From: Candidatus Fimivivens faecavium
GTDB lineage: Bacteria > Bacillota > Clostridia > Oscillospirales > Ruminococcaceae
NCBI GenBank assembly: GCA_018716105.1
Contig: DVKH01000032.1
Location: 1-64,000, forward strand
Direction: 5' to 3'
Length of the DNA stretch: 64,000 bases
In this document: positions 34,680 to 44,000 of the stretch, piece by piece
Layout: the number at the start of each line of letters is the position of its first letter
Position numbering within the stretch: the stretch's first letter is position 1
Translations under genes and position numbers: made by a program
The notes under the pieces: generated by a model
The model's input: only the letters and a program-made list of their open reading frames with translations
Databases searched by the model: none
Told to the model about the DNA's origin: nothing

Positions 34680-34725
34680 AAAAGGGACGCGCCCGCTTTG
34701 TCCTCCGGGCTGCGCGTCCCTTTTT
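34680..34725 (-). terminator. Terminator of purL
   Basis: AAAAGGGACGCGC and GCGCGTCCCTTTT pair with a ~19-nt apical part; on the minus strand the stem ends in TTTT, 36 bp after the purL stop. Confidence 0.75.
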
Positions 34726-34760
34726 GCAGCTTAGCTTGCGTATCCTTTTGGCAAAACGCC

Positions 34761-37700
34761 TTATTTGGCAAAGTAATGCACCGCGCCTTCGAAGATGCGC
34801 TGTTCCTTCTGGCCGGGGATGTTCTTATGGACGGATGAACCGATGCGTTCGCTGTGTCCCATCTTGCCGAACACCCGCCCGTCCGGGGAGGTGATGCCCT
34901 CGATCGCATCCATCGAGAAGTTCGGGTTATACCGGGTGTCGAGGGTTGGGTTCCCGTCGAGGTCCACATACTGGCTGGCGATCTGGCCGTTTTCGGCGAG
35001 TTTTGCGATCAGCTCCGGCGGCGCGACGAAGCGCCCTTCGCCGTGGGAGACGGGGATCATGTGCAGGTCGCCGACGTTGTGGTACATCAGCCACGGGGAT
35101 TTGTTCGAGGCGATGCGGGTGGCGGCCATCTTCGCCTGATGGCGGCCGATCCGGTTGTAGGTGAGGGTCGGCGAATCGTCTTCGGCCTGCCGGATCTCGC
35201 CGAACGGCACGAGCCCGAGCTTTATAAGCGCCTGGAACCCGTTGCAGATGCCGAGCATCAGCCCGTCCCGGTTCTGCAAAAGGTCCGCGACGGCGTCGGC
35301 CACGCGGGGGTTCCGGAAGAAGGCGGTGATGAACTTGCCGGAGCCGTCCGGTTCGTCCCCGCCGGAAAAGCCCCCCGGGATCGCGATGATCTGCGACCCG
35401 CGGATCAGCCGTTCAAACTCCGCCGCCGACCATTCGATGTCGGAAGCGGAGAGGTTTCGCACCACAAAGATCTCGGTTTGGGCCCCCGCTTTTTCGAACG
35501 CGCGGGCGGTGTCGTATTCGCAGTTGGTCCCCGCGAAGGCCGGGATCAGCACGCGGGGCGAAGCGGCCTTTTCCTTCGGGGCGATCCTCGGCCCGGCGTG
35601 CGGGGCGCAATAGGTCCGCACCACCGTTTTCGGGGTCGGGAGCTGGAACGGATAGACCGGGGCGAGCTTTGCCTCATAGGGGCGGAGAAGGTCCTCAAGG
35701 TCGACGGTTTCGTCCCCGCGCTCGAAGGCGAAGCGGCTGAGGGTCATGCCGATCCGCTTCGCGCCTTCGGGAACTTCGTCGCATTCGAGGAGGATCCCGG
35801 CGGGGGTCCGGCCGAACAGTTCTTCGTCCGTCACTTCAGGGGCGATGGCGACGCCGGTCCGGTTGCCCAGGGCCATCTTGAACAGCCCTTCGGCGACGCC
35901 GCCCATCGACGTCGCCCATGCGGCGCGGACTTTGCCTTCGGCGATCAGCCGCTCCGCGAGGTCGAACAGCGCCCGCGCGTCTTCAAGATCAAGGGTGCCG
36001 TCGTCTTTCACGCGCGGCGCGAGGAGGGCGACCGCGCTCCCGGCGCGTTTGAATTCCGTGGAAAGGATCTTGGAGGCTTTCGCGGTCGAAACCGCGAACG
36101 AAATCAGGGTCGGCGGGACGTCGATGTCCTCGAAGCTCCCGCTCATCGAATCCTTGCCGCCGATTGCGGCGCATTCCAGCGCCATCTGCGCGTCGAGCGC
36201 GCCGAGCAGCGCCGAAAGGGGCTTCCCCCAGCGGGCCGCGTCGTCCCGAAGGCGCTCGAAATATTCCTGGAACGAGAGCCAGCAGCGCTTTAGGCTTCCG
36301 CCCGCCGCGACGATCTTCGCGACCGATTCCGCGACGGCGAGCGCCGCCCCGCGGTAGGGGTCGGCCGACGAGACAAACGGGTCGAACCCGAACGCCATCA
36401 GCGAGGCGGTGTCGGTCTCCCCTTCGAGAACCGGGAGCTTGGCCGCCATCGCCTGGATTGGCGAGTCCTGAAACCGCCCGCCGAACGGCGCGAGGACGGT
36501 TGCCGCGCCTATGGAAGAATCGAACCGCTCCATCAGCCCTTTCTGCGAGCAGACGTTGAGGTCCGAAAGGTGAGAGGCGAATTTCTCGCCGAGGGTCCCG
36601 CCCTCCGGCATTGTAAAGTGACAGCCCTTTCCAGAGGGGACCCGGACTTTTGCGTGCTTTTCCGCGCCGTTGGTGTCGAGAAACGCGCGCGAGAGATCGA
36701 CGATCACCTTGTCGCGCCAGCGCATCACCAGCCGCCCGGTGTCGGTCACCTCGGCGACCGGGGTGGCGTTGAGGTTTTCCCGCCCGGCCAGCGCGACAAA
36801 CCGGCCGGCGTCGTCCGCCGAAAGGACCACCGCCATGCGCTCCTGAGATTCGCTGATTGCAAGTTCGGTCCCGTCGAGCCCTTCGTATTTTTTGGGCACC
36901 GCGTCGAGGTCGATGTCGAGGCTTGGGGCGAGTTCGCCGATCGCGACCGAGACGCCGCCCGCGCCGAAGTCGTTGCAGCGCTTGATCATCCTTGTGACGG
37001 CGGGGTTGCGGAACAGCCGCTGGATCTTCCGCTCCTCCGGCGCGTTGCCCTTCTGGACCTCCGCGCCGCAGGTCGCGAGGCTTTCGGCGGTGTGGGATTT
37101 TGAGGAGCCGGTCGCGCCGCCGCAGCCGTCCCGCCCGGTCTTCCCGCCGAGCAGCACCACCACGTCGCCTGGGACGGGGGCCTCCCGCACGACGTTTCCA
37201 ATCGGGGCCGCGCCGATCACCGCGCCGACCTCCATCCGCTTGGCGACGTAGCCGGGGTGGTAGATCTCCTGTACGAGGCCGGTCGTCAGGCCGATCTGGT
37301 TGCCGTAGGAGCTGTAGCCCGAGGCGGCCGCAACGCAGATTTTCTTCTGCGGCAGCTTCCCGGCAAGGGTTTCGGAAAACGGCGTGAGCGGGTCGGCCGC
37401 GCCGGTCACCCGCATCGCCTGGTAGACATAGCTTCTCCCCGAGAGCGGGTCGCGGATCGCCCCGCCGAGGCAGGTCGCCGCGCCGCCGAACGGCTCGATC
37501 TCGGTCGGGTGGTTGTGGGTTTCGTTTTTGAACATCAAAAGCCACGGCTCTTCCCGTCCGTCCACGTCGACGCTGATTTTGACCGAGCAGGCGTTGATCT
37601 CGTCCGATTCGTCGAGGCCGGGGAGAAGGCCCTCGGCTTTGAGCGCCTTTGCGCCGATGGTGGCGAGGTCCATCAGGGTGATCGGGCGGGAGTCCCGGCC

Positions 37701-38468
37701 GAGCTTTGCGCGCAGCTCCAGATAGCGCTCGAAGCTCTCTTTCACCGGGGCCGGTTCGATCTCGATTTCATCGAGGACGGTGGAAAAGGTTGTGTGCCGG
37801 CAGTGGTCGGACCAGTAGGTGTCGATCAGCCTAAGCTCGGTGACGGTCGGGCAGCGGCCTTCGGTTTTGAAGTATTTCTGGCAGAATTTCAGGTCGTCAT
37901 AGTCCATCGCGAGGCCGAAATCCTGTAAAATCCGCTCGAGCTTCCGGCGGTCGGCGGCAAGGAATCCCTCGATCACGCCGACGTCCTTCGGGACCGGGTA
38001 TTTCACCTCGAGCGTGCGCGGCTTTTTCATCGAAGCCTCGCGCGCCTCTACCGGGTTGATCAGATAGCGCTTGACCGCCTCCAGTTCCTCCTCGGAGAGC
38101 GTTCCCTCCAAAAGGTACACCTTTGCCGTCGCGATCAGCGGGCGCTCCTTCTGGGTCTGGAGCTGGATGCACTGCGCGGCGGAATCGGCGCGCTGGTCGT
38201 ACTGGCCGGGGAGGTATTCGACGGCGAACGCCGGCCCCGAGACGCGCGGCATCCGGTCGTAGACGAGGTCGACCTGCGGCTCCGAAAAGACGGTCTGGCG
38301 CGCGGCGAGGAAATCCTCTTCGCTGATCCCCTCGGCGTCATAGCGGTTCAGGACCCGAAGGCCCTTGAGGCCCTCGAGACCGAGCGCCGCCCGAAGGTCG
38401 GCCAAAAGGTTCTCCGCCTCGACGGCGAACGGCTGTTTCTTCTCCACGAACAAACGGTAAACTGACAA
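34761..38468 (-). CDS. purL: Phosphoribosylformylglycinamidine synthase, single-chain form
   Basis: 1235 residues. Fuses PurS-like, two AIRS-type and glutaminase parts: ETHNHPTEIEPFGGAATCLG, GGKTGRDGCGGATGSSKSHT and, in the C-terminal class I amidotransferase, the nucleophile cysteine in LGICNGFQALIKLG plus SHGEGRF. It converts FGAR to FGAM with ATP and glutamine in purine synthesis. The long single-chain form is usual in Clostridia and Gammaproteobacteria, unlike the PurSLQ of Bacillus. The start is TTG 38468: AAGGAG lies 8 bp before it and the product begins MSVYRLFVEKKQ, matching the family. No purine riboswitch or other pur genes are adjacent. Confidence 0.96.
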   Translation of the reverse strand: MSVYRLFVEKKQPFAVEAENLLADLRAALGLEGLKGLRVLNRYDAEGISEEDFLAARQTVFSEPQVDLVYDRMPRVSGPAFAVEYLPGQYDQRADSAAQCIQLQTQKERPLIATAKVYLLEGTLSEEELEAVKRYLINPVEAREASMKKPRTLEVKYPVPKDVGVIEGFLAADRRKLERILQDFGLAMDYDDLKFCQKYFKTEGRCPTVTELRLIDTYWSDHCRHTTFSTVLDEIEIEPAPVKESFERYLELRAKLGRDSRPITLMDLATIGAKALKAEGLLPGLDESDEINACSVKISVDVDGREEPWLLMFKNETHNHPTEIEPFGGAATCLGGAIRDPLSGRSYVYQAMRVTGAADPLTPFSETLAGKLPQKKICVAAASGYSSYGNQIGLTTGLVQEIYHPGYVAKRMEVGAVIGAAPIGNVVREAPVPGDVVVLLGGKTGRDGCGGATGSSKSHTAESLATCGAEVQKGNAPEERKIQRLFRNPAVTRMIKRCNDFGAGGVSVAIGELAPSLDIDLDAVPKKYEGLDGTELAISESQERMAVVLSADDAGRFVALAGRENLNATPVAEVTDTGRLVMRWRDKVIVDLSRAFLDTNGAEKHAKVRVPSGKGCHFTMPEGGTLGEKFASHLSDLNVCSQKGLMERFDSSIGAATVLAPFGGRFQDSPIQAMAAKLPVLEGETDTASLMAFGFDPFVSSADPYRGAALAVAESVAKIVAAGGSLKRCWLSFQEYFERLRDDAARWGKPLSALLGALDAQMALECAAIGGKDSMSGSFEDIDVPPTLISFAVSTAKASKILSTEFKRAGSAVALLAPRVKDDGTLDLEDARALFDLAERLIAEGKVRAAWATSMGGVAEGLFKMALGNRTGVAIAPEVTDEELFGRTPAGILLECDEVPEGAKRIGMTLSRFAFERGDETVDLEDLLRPYEAKLAPVYPFQLPTPKTVVRTYCAPHAGPRIAPKEKAASPRVLIPAFAGTNCEYDTARAFEKAGAQTEIFVVRNLSASDIEWSAAEFERLIRGSQIIAIPGGFSGGDEPDGSGKFITAFFRNPRVADAVADLLQNRDGLMLGICNGFQALIKLGLVPFGEIRQAEDDSPTLTYNRIGRHQAKMAATRIASNKSPWLMYHNVGDLHMIPVSHGEGRFVAPPELIAKLAENGQIASQYVDLDGNPTLDTRYNPNFSMDAIEGITSPDGRVFGKMGHSERIGSSVHKNIPGQKEQRIFEGAVHYFAK

Positions 38469-38509
38469 TTTGAACACTCCTTCAAATTCCGCCATCCGGC
38501 TGGTTTGGT

Positions 38510-39838
38510 TTAAAATTGCGGCCAACCGGCCGGAAATCGCTGTGGTTCGGGCAAAAGTTCGCCGAGGCAGGTTTCGCCCTCCGCGCCGGTGATCCTGACC
38601 CGGCGCAGCGCGCCGACGTCCGCGCCGGCGTGAGGGACGCGGACAAACGTATAGTTGCCGCTGTATCCGCCGCCCGTTTGCTCGATGAGGACCTGGACGG
38701 TTTTCCCGGCCTGCGAGCGGGCGAACGCCTCCGCCGACCTGCGGCAGATTCCGGCGAGCGCTTTTGCGCGCTCGGCCTTCGTCCTGGAAGCGACCTGGTC
38801 CGGCATCGCGGCCGCCGGGGTCCCGGGCCGCGGGGAATATTCGAAGATATGGGCGCGGAGAAGGCCGAGCCCTTCCACAAACGAGCAGGTTTCCGAAAAC
38901 TCCGCGTCGGTCTCGCCGGGAAAGCCGACCATCAGGTCGGTGGTGACCGACGGATTCTCGAACAAAGAGCGGATCGTTCCGACCGTCTTTTGGTATTCCG
39001 CTGTGGTGTAGCGCCGGTTCATCCGCCGCAGCGTCCCGTCGCAGCCCGACTGGAGCGAGAGATGGAAATGCGGGCAGAGACGCGGGATTTCCGCGAGCGC
39101 CCGATAGTCCGCCTCGGCGACCAGCACCGGTTCAACCGAGCCGAGCCGGAGCCGGAAGTCCCCCGCCGGCCGGGCCGCCGCCCGGACCGCGTCGGGGAGC
39201 CGCAGGCCGAGGTCGGCCCCGTAGCGGGAGAGATTGATCCCGACCAGGATGATCTCACGGTAGCCCGCCCTGACGAGGGTTTCCGCTTCGCGGGCAATCT
39301 CTTCCGGCGGGCGGGAGCGGACCGGCCCCCGCGCTGCGGGGATGATGCAGTAGGAGCAGAACCGGTCGCAGCCGTCCTCCACCTTCAGATAGGCTTTCTG
39401 GAACCGGCCGTCAAACCGGCCGGCGGGAACCGGCTCGAAGGTTTCGTTTGGAAGATGGGGCTGGATTTCGCGGACCGGCCTTCCTGTCTCGAGGAACCGG
39501 AGGACCGCGGGGAGGAGCGCCGCACGGTTTTTGGAGCCGGTGACGACGTCGGCCCCGTCCAGCGCGCCGGAAAGCGCTCCCGCCGCCTGCGGGAGGCAGC
39601 CGGTGAGGGCGACGACCGCCGCCGGGTGCTCCCTGCGGATGCGCGCGATCAGCTGCCGCGCTTTTTTGTCGGCGGCCGCGGTGACGGTGCAGGAGTTGAC
39701 GACATAGATTTCGGCGTCCTCCCCGTCCTGGACCGGGAGGATGCCCGCGGCCTCGAACTGCCGCTTCATCGCCTGGGTTTCATATTGATTGACTTTGCAG
39801 CCCAGGGTGAGGAAGGATACCCGTCTGATGCTGACCAC
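38510..39838 (-). CDS. mtaB: tRNA (N6-threonylcarbamoyladenosine(37)-C2)-methylthiotransferase
   Basis: About 439-442 residues. Radical SAM methylthiotransferase: N-terminal UPF0004 domain with FLTLGCKVNQYE and VVNSCTVTAAAD, GCLPQ, the radical SAM CxxxCxxC in DGCDRFCSYCIIP and a C-terminal TRAM-like region. The TLGCKVNQYE form marks MtaB (YqeV) rather than MiaB. It adds a methylthio group to t6A37 in ANN-decoding tRNAs. The start is uncertain: GTG 39838 touches the ribosome binding site AAAGGG, while the codon 8 bp after it is ATC (39829), exactly where homologues start. Lies 41 bp upstream of purL. Confidence 0.93.
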   Translation of the reverse strand: MVSIRRVSFLTLGCKVNQYETQAMKRQFEAAGILPVQDGEDAEIYVVNSCTVTAAADKKARQLIARIRREHPAAVVALTGCLPQAAGALSGALDGADVVTGSKNRAALLPAVLRFLETGRPVREIQPHLPNETFEPVPAGRFDGRFQKAYLKVEDGCDRFCSYCIIPAARGPVRSRPPEEIAREAETLVRAGYREIILVGINLSRYGADLGLRLPDAVRAAARPAGDFRLRLGSVEPVLVAEADYRALAEIPRLCPHFHLSLQSGCDGTLRRMNRRYTTAEYQKTVGTIRSLFENPSVTTDLMVGFPGETDAEFSETCSFVEGLGLLRAHIFEYSPRPGTPAAAMPDQVASRTKAERAKALAGICRRSAEAFARSQAGKTVQVLIEQTGGGYSGNYTFVRVPHAGADVGALRRVRITGAEGETCLGELLPEPQRFPAGWPQF

Positions 39839-39873
39839 CCTTTCGCGCCGCAATGCGGCGCGGCTTTTTTCTC

Positions 39874-39902
39874 ATTATAAGGGATTTGGAAGGGGGATAC
39901 AA
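39874..39902 (-). promoter_or_regulatory. Sigma-A promoter of mtaB-purL
   Basis: Minus strand TTGTAT (39897-39902), 17 bp, TATAAT (39874-39879). The transcript would begin just before a CGCGCCGC/GCGGCGCG hairpin (39844-39862) that immediately precedes the ribosome binding site. That hairpin also resembles a terminator on the plus strand (GCTTTTTT follows), although no plus gene ends there. Confidence 0.75.
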
Positions 39903-40115
39903 TCGGCGAATGAGCCAAAACACGCGCCTTTCGCCAGAAAAAACCGGAAGCTGTGCCCGTTCGCGCCGACCTGTCCGCATGTTCGCGCGCTTTGCCGCAT
40001 ACTATTGTGGGGCACGGAACTGTTTGGCGCGGCCGGGCGGCGAGCGCCACGAAAAGCCGCGGCATCCGGCGCCCGCCCGGCCGGGCGCCGGACGCGGTAT
40101 TCTTAGAAAGGCACG

Positions 40116-41351
40116 GTGACACATATGAAAAAATCGCTCTTCGGCGTTCGGGGGGGCCGTCCGGGGCCAAAAGCGGCGACGGCTCTCGTCCTGGCCGCCT
40201 CGATGGTGCTTCTGACCTTCACCTGCGCCGCGGGGGGCGGCGATGTGCCGGACGAGGAGGCCGGGCTTCCGGCCGCCGCGCTTGTCGATTCGTCCATCCC
40301 CTGCGAAAGCGCGATTCTGATCGAGCAGACAACCGGCCAGATCTTCTTTGAAAAAAACGCCGACCAAAGGATGGCCCCCGCCTCGATCACAAAGGTGATG
40401 ACCCTTCTGCTGGTTATGGAGGCGCTCGACAGCGGCAAAATCAAACTCACCGATATGGTGACCTGTTCGCCGCACGCCAATTCAATGGGCGGGACCCAGA
40501 TCTGGTTCGAGGTCGGCGAGCAGATGACGGTTGACGAGCTTCTCCGCGCGACCGCCATCGCGAGCGCGAACGACGCCGCCGTGGCCCTCGGCGAATTCAT
40601 CGCTGGGAGCGAAGAATCGTTCGTCCAACTGATGAACCAACGCGCCGCCGAACTCGGCATGACCAACACGACCTTTAAAAACGCGACCGGCCTCGACGCC
40701 GAGGGGCACCTCACCACGGCGCGGGACATCGCGGTCATGTCGGCGGAACTTTTAAGGCATCCAGACATCACAAAATATACCACCATATGGATGGACAGTC
40801 TCCGAGACGGGAAAACTCAGCTTGTAAACACCAATAAGCTGGTCCGGTTCTACGAGGGGACAACCGGCCTCAAAACCGGCACGACCAGCGACGCGGGCTA
40901 CTGCCTCTCCGCTTCTGCGACCAGGAACGGCCTTTCGCTGATTGCGGTGGTTCTCGGCGCGAAGAACAGCGACAACCGCTTCGGCTCCGCCCGCGGGCTT
41001 CTTGAGTTCGGCTTTGCCAACTACGCCGCCCAGCCGGTGCCCGAGCCCGACCCGCCGCTTTCGCCGGTGAAGGTTCTCGGCGGCGTGCGGCAGGAAGTCC
41101 CGGTCGAGGGCCGGCCGCCCGAGGTGATGATCCTCGAAAAAGGCGCCGGGAAAGAGCTGAAACAGACCGTCGAAATCGCTTCCGAGGTTTCCGCGCCGGT
41201 CGAAGCGGGGCAGAAGGTCGGTACGGTCCGCCTGATGCGCGAAGGCGTACTGGTCTGCGAATACGACGTGGTCGCCGCGGATTCGGTCGAAAAAATGACC
41301 CTTTTCTCCGCTTTTGACATCCTTTGGCGCGAGACGGTGCGGATGGGATGA
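40116..41351 (+). CDS. D-alanyl-D-alanine carboxypeptidase (DacF-like, S11)
   Basis: 411 residues. N-terminal signal/anchor, then a complete S11 active site: PASITKVMT (Ser nucleophile and Lys), IASANDAA (SxN) and GLKTGTTSDAGY (KTG). The PBP5-type C-terminal beta domain follows and the protein ends with a hydrophobic-aromatic stretch. It trims the terminal D-Ala of peptidoglycan stem peptides outside the cell; in spore formers DacF works on forespore cortex, but vegetative roles are equally possible. Start is GTG 40116 (AAAGG 5 bp upstream) or ATG 40125. A TCCGGCGCCCG hairpin stands at 40065-40092 in its leader; nothing else is recognisable in that 270-bp gap. Confidence 0.92.
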   Translation: MTHMKKSLFGVRGGRPGPKAATALVLAASMVLLTFTCAAGGGDVPDEEAGLPAAALVDSSIPCESAILIEQTTGQIFFEKNADQRMAPASITKVMTLLLVMEALDSGKIKLTDMVTCSPHANSMGGTQIWFEVGEQMTVDELLRATAIASANDAAVALGEFIAGSEESFVQLMNQRAAELGMTNTTFKNATGLDAEGHLTTARDIAVMSAELLRHPDITKYTTIWMDSLRDGKTQLVNTNKLVRFYEGTTGLKTGTTSDAGYCLSASATRNGLSLIAVVLGAKNSDNRFGSARGLLEFGFANYAAQPVPEPDPPLSPVKVLGGVRQEVPVEGRPPEVMILEKGAGKELKQTVEIASEVSAPVEAGQKVGTVRLMREGVLVCEYDVVAADSVEKMTLFSAFDILWRETVRMG

Positions 41352-41389
41352 AGAAATTTTGAACAGTGGCCGGAAGCGGGCGATAGTCC

Positions 41390-41418
41390 TTGCAAAGCCG
41401 GGCGCTTTCGTGTAAAAT
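41390..41418 (+). promoter_or_regulatory. Sigma-A promoter of pgi
   Basis: TTGCAA (41390-41395), 17 bp, TAAAAT (41413-41418), 24 bp before the start codon. Confidence 0.75.
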
Positions 41419-41442
41419 AAAATCACCGGGGGGGAAAATCCG

Positions 41443-42768
41443 ATGGCTGTTGAACTCGATTTAACCTATGCCAGCGAACTGCTCGATGAGAGGGATTTCG
41501 CCGGGATCGAGCGGGAAACCGCCGGGGCCGCGCGCCTGCTCGACGGACGGCGCGGCGCGGGAAGCGGTTTTCTCGGCTGGCTGGTCCTTCCGCGGACGAT
41601 GCGGGAAGCGCTTCCGGCGATTCGGGAGGCCGCAGAGCGGCTTTCGGCTTCGCAGGCCGTTCTCGTCGTTGGGATCGGCGGGTCTTATCTGGGAGCCCGG
41701 GCTGCGCTCGAATACCTCAAAAGCCCGTTTTACAACGCGCTGAAAAAGACGGCGCCCGATCTTTATTTTATCGGGAACAACCTGAGCGCCTCTTATCACG
41801 AGGAAATCCTTTCGCTCTGCGAGGGGAAAGAGCTTTCGGCGATTGTGATCTCAAAATCCGGCACGACCACCGAACCTGCGGCGGCGTTCCGGGCGGTGCG
41901 GTCGCTGTTCCGGGAACGGTACGGCGCAAAGGCGTCGGAGCGGATCGTCGCGGTGACCGACGAGCGGCGCGGCGCGCTGCGCGAACTCTGCGACGCCGAA
42001 GGGTACCGCCGGTTTGCCGTCCCGGACGACGTGGGCGGGCGGTACTCGGTGCTTTCCGCGGTGGGGCTTCTGCCGCTCGCTGCCGCGGGCGTGGACATTG
42101 AGGCGCTGCTCGACGGCGCCGGGGATGCGTTTTCCCGGTATGCCAGCCTTCCGTTTTCGGAAAACCCCTGCCACCGCTATGCGGCGGCGCGCAACCTCCT
42201 TTATCGGAAAGGCCGCGTGGTGGAGGTGTTCGCTTCCTACGAGCCGTGCTTCGTCCAGACTGCGGAATGGCTCAAACAGCTTTTCGGCGAGAGCGAGGGA
42301 AAGGACCGGAAGGGCATTTTCCCGGCGAGCGCGTCGTTTACGGCCGACCTCCATTCGCTCGGCCAGTTTCTGCAGGACGGGAGCCGGAACCTTTTCGAGA
42401 CGGTTGTCGACATCCGCGGCGGCAAAAGCCGTTTTTCGGTCGCCGGGGATGCATCGGACGGCGACGGGCTCGGTTATCTCGCGGGGAAGCCGTATGAGGA
42501 GATCAACCGCTCGGCGCTTGAGGCGGTCGCGGCGGCGCATGCCGAGGGCGGGACGCCGACCCTTCTGCTCTCCACCGGCGGCCGCACCGAATACGAATAC
42601 GGGATGCTTCTCGCATTCTTTGAGCGGGCCTGCGCGGTCAGCGGCTATCTCCTCGGCGTGAACCCGTTTAACCAGCCGGGCGTGGAAGGATATAAGCGGA
42701 ACCTGTTCGCGCTGCTCGGCAAGCCGGGATATGAAGATGAAAGAGAAAGGCTGCTCAAACGGAAATAA
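41443..42768 (+). CDS. pgi: Glucose-6-phosphate isomerase
   Basis: 441 residues, the short Firmicute-type PGI. SIS-domain signatures: VVGIGGSYLGARAALEYL and VISKSGTTTEPAAAFRA (phosphate-binding). Later VDIRGGKSRF and the lysine in NPFNQPGVEGYKRN near the C-terminus complete the active site. Interconverts glucose-6-phosphate and fructose-6-phosphate in glycolysis. Ribosome binding site GGGGGG lies 8 bp from ATG. A hairpin with arms ATAAAGCC and GGCTTTAT follows the stop codon (42765-42800). Confidence 0.96.
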   Translation: MAVELDLTYASELLDERDFAGIERETAGAARLLDGRRGAGSGFLGWLVLPRTMREALPAIREAAERLSASQAVLVVGIGGSYLGARAALEYLKSPFYNALKKTAPDLYFIGNNLSASYHEEILSLCEGKELSAIVISKSGTTTEPAAAFRAVRSLFRERYGAKASERIVAVTDERRGALRELCDAEGYRRFAVPDDVGGRYSVLSAVGLLPLAAAGVDIEALLDGAGDAFSRYASLPFSENPCHRYAAARNLLYRKGRVVEVFASYEPCFVQTAEWLKQLFGESEGKDRKGIFPASASFTADLHSLGQFLQDGSRNLFETVVDIRGGKSRFSVAGDASDGDGLGYLAGKPYEEINRSALEAVAAAHAEGGTPTLLLSTGGRTEYEYGMLLAFFERACAVSGYLLGVNPFNQPGVEGYKRNLFALLGKPGYEDERERLLKRK

Positions 42769-42838
42769 AGCCGGGGCCCCTTGACCGGGGCGGGCTTTAT
42801 GGAAAAAGAATCATAAATTCGAAGGAGGAGTTCAAACA

Positions 42839-43249
42839 ATGATAAAGTTAATCGTTGGAAACAAAGGCTCCGGCAAAACCAAGGCGATGATCGAGAAGGC
42901 GAATGCGGCGGCCGCGGCCAGCAAAGGCAATGTCGTCTGCATTGAGAAGGGCCTTCAGCTCACCTACGACCTCAGCCATAAGGTCCGTCTGATCGACGTG
43001 ACCCAGTACGGCGTCAAGGGATATGAGGCCTACTGCGGCTTCATCTGCGGCGTGATGGCGGGGAACTACGACATCACCGACATCTTCTGCGACGCGACCC
43101 TGAAAATCGGCGGGGACGACCTCGAGGCATTTGCCGATATGGTCGAGAAATTGATTTCACTCACCACCGCCAACGGCATGGAGATCACTTTCACCGTTTC
43201 CTGCGATCTGTCAAGGCTCCCCGAACGAATTAAGAAATATGTGATCTAA
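42839..43249 (+). CDS. Conserved small P-loop ATP-binding protein
   Basis: 136 residues. Starts MIKLIVGNKGSGKTKAMIEK, a clear Walker A, then an IRGLQL-like helix region and VRLIDVTQYGVKGYEAYCGF; DITDIFCDATLKIGGDD may act as Walker B. Databases often call such clostridial proteins twitching motility PilT, a misnomer based on the P-loop; it has no secretion-ATPase features. Excellent ribosome binding site GAAGGAGGAG. It stands alone between pgi and a tandem terminator. Role unknown. Confidence 0.8.
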   Translation: MIKLIVGNKGSGKTKAMIEKANAAAAASKGNVVCIEKGLQLTYDLSHKVRLIDVTQYGVKGYEAYCGFICGVMAGNYDITDIFCDATLKIGGDDLEAFADMVEKLISLTTANGMEITFTVSCDLSRLPERIKKYVI

Positions 43250-43282
43250 AGTCTGGGATTCCAGAGTCATCGAGTGGCCCGG

Positions 43283-43343
43283 CCGCCGCGGCAGAGAAAA
43301 CCGCGGCGGTTTTTCGCCGCTCAAGGCCGAAAAACGGCCTTTT
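43283..43343 (+). terminator. Tandem terminators after P-loop gene
   Basis: First: CCGCCGCGG with CCGCGGCGG, then TTTTT. Second: AAGGCCG and CGGCCTT around AAAAA, then TTAA. They shield the strong promoter that follows. Confidence 0.85.
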
Positions 43344-43358
43344 AACCGTGAAAATGTA

Positions 43359-43387
43359 TTGACAAAGCGAATTTGGGTATATATAAT
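43359..43387 (+). promoter_or_regulatory. Consensus sigma-A promoter of yceD-rpmF operon
   Basis: TTGACA (43359-43364), 17 bp, TATAAT (43382-43387): all twelve consensus bases. Expected to be very strong, fitting a ribosomal-protein operon. Confidence 0.92.
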
Positions 43388-43471
43388 ACTTAGGTAACGC
43401 CAATGGGCGTTTTAGGGTTTTTTGCGCAATTTCGGCGCCCAAGATCGGTATTGCCGGAAGGAGCCTGCGTC

Positions 43472-43966
43472 ATGAAGATTTCGGTTGACCGGCTGTTCGA
43501 CGCCGCCGGCGAAAAAAAAGAGTTCTCCGGCGAGGTCGACCTGAGCACGGTCAGGCGCCACGGGGAAACCCTCTGGCCGAAGCCCCTTCGGGTGGAGGGC
43601 GAGGCGAAAAACCGCGCCGGGATCGTCACGCTCCGCTTCCGGGTGACGGGGGAGACGCTGCTCACCTGCGACCGGTGCCTCAAACGTTTTGAAACGGCGG
43701 CCGGCCAGGAATTTGCCCATACGGTGGTCCGGTCCCTTTCGGGCGAGGATCCGGGGGACGGGACCCTTGTGGTTCCGGACGGGCTGATTGATCTCCAGGA
43801 GGTTGTTTCGAACGATCTCCAGCTTGAACTCGCGCAGGTGATCCTGTGCCGGGAGGACTGCAGAGGGCTTTGCCCGGTCTGCGGAGCCGACCGTAACGAA
43901 GTTTCCTGCGGGTGTGCCGGCAGCGATGTCGACTCCCGTTTTGATCAAACCACACACCGCCGCTGA
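43472..43966 (+). CDS. YceD/DUF177 family protein
   Basis: 164 residues. DUF177 pattern: LTCDRCLKRFETA in the middle, IDLQEVVSNDLQLELAQ and near the C-terminus CREDCRGLCPVCGADRN, a zinc-knuckle-like cysteine set. The yceD-rpmF pair is conserved in most bacteria; YceD is linked to 23S rRNA/large-subunit assembly. Start ATG 43472 lies 8 bp after AAGGAG; the frame upstream to 43403 is leader. First gene of the operon under the consensus promoter. Confidence 0.9.
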   Translation: MKISVDRLFDAAGEKKEFSGEVDLSTVRRHGETLWPKPLRVEGEAKNRAGIVTLRFRVTGETLLTCDRCLKRFETAAGQEFAHTVVRSLSGEDPGDGTLVVPDGLIDLQEVVSNDLQLELAQVILCREDCRGLCPVCGADRNEVSCGCAGSDVDSRFDQTTHRR

Positions 43967-44000
43967 AAAGCCGCGGCGGATTTAGAAGGAGGTGCTTGAC

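Noticed and set aside
34854..37928. Long plus-strand frames (up to 479 codons) opposite purL
   Set aside because: Antisense shadows caused by high GC3 of purL; arginine/glycine-rich products without domains or ribosome binding sites. Similar shadows oppose gltX (21486-22973), murD (4835-6439), spoIIE (23478-25013) and other long genes.
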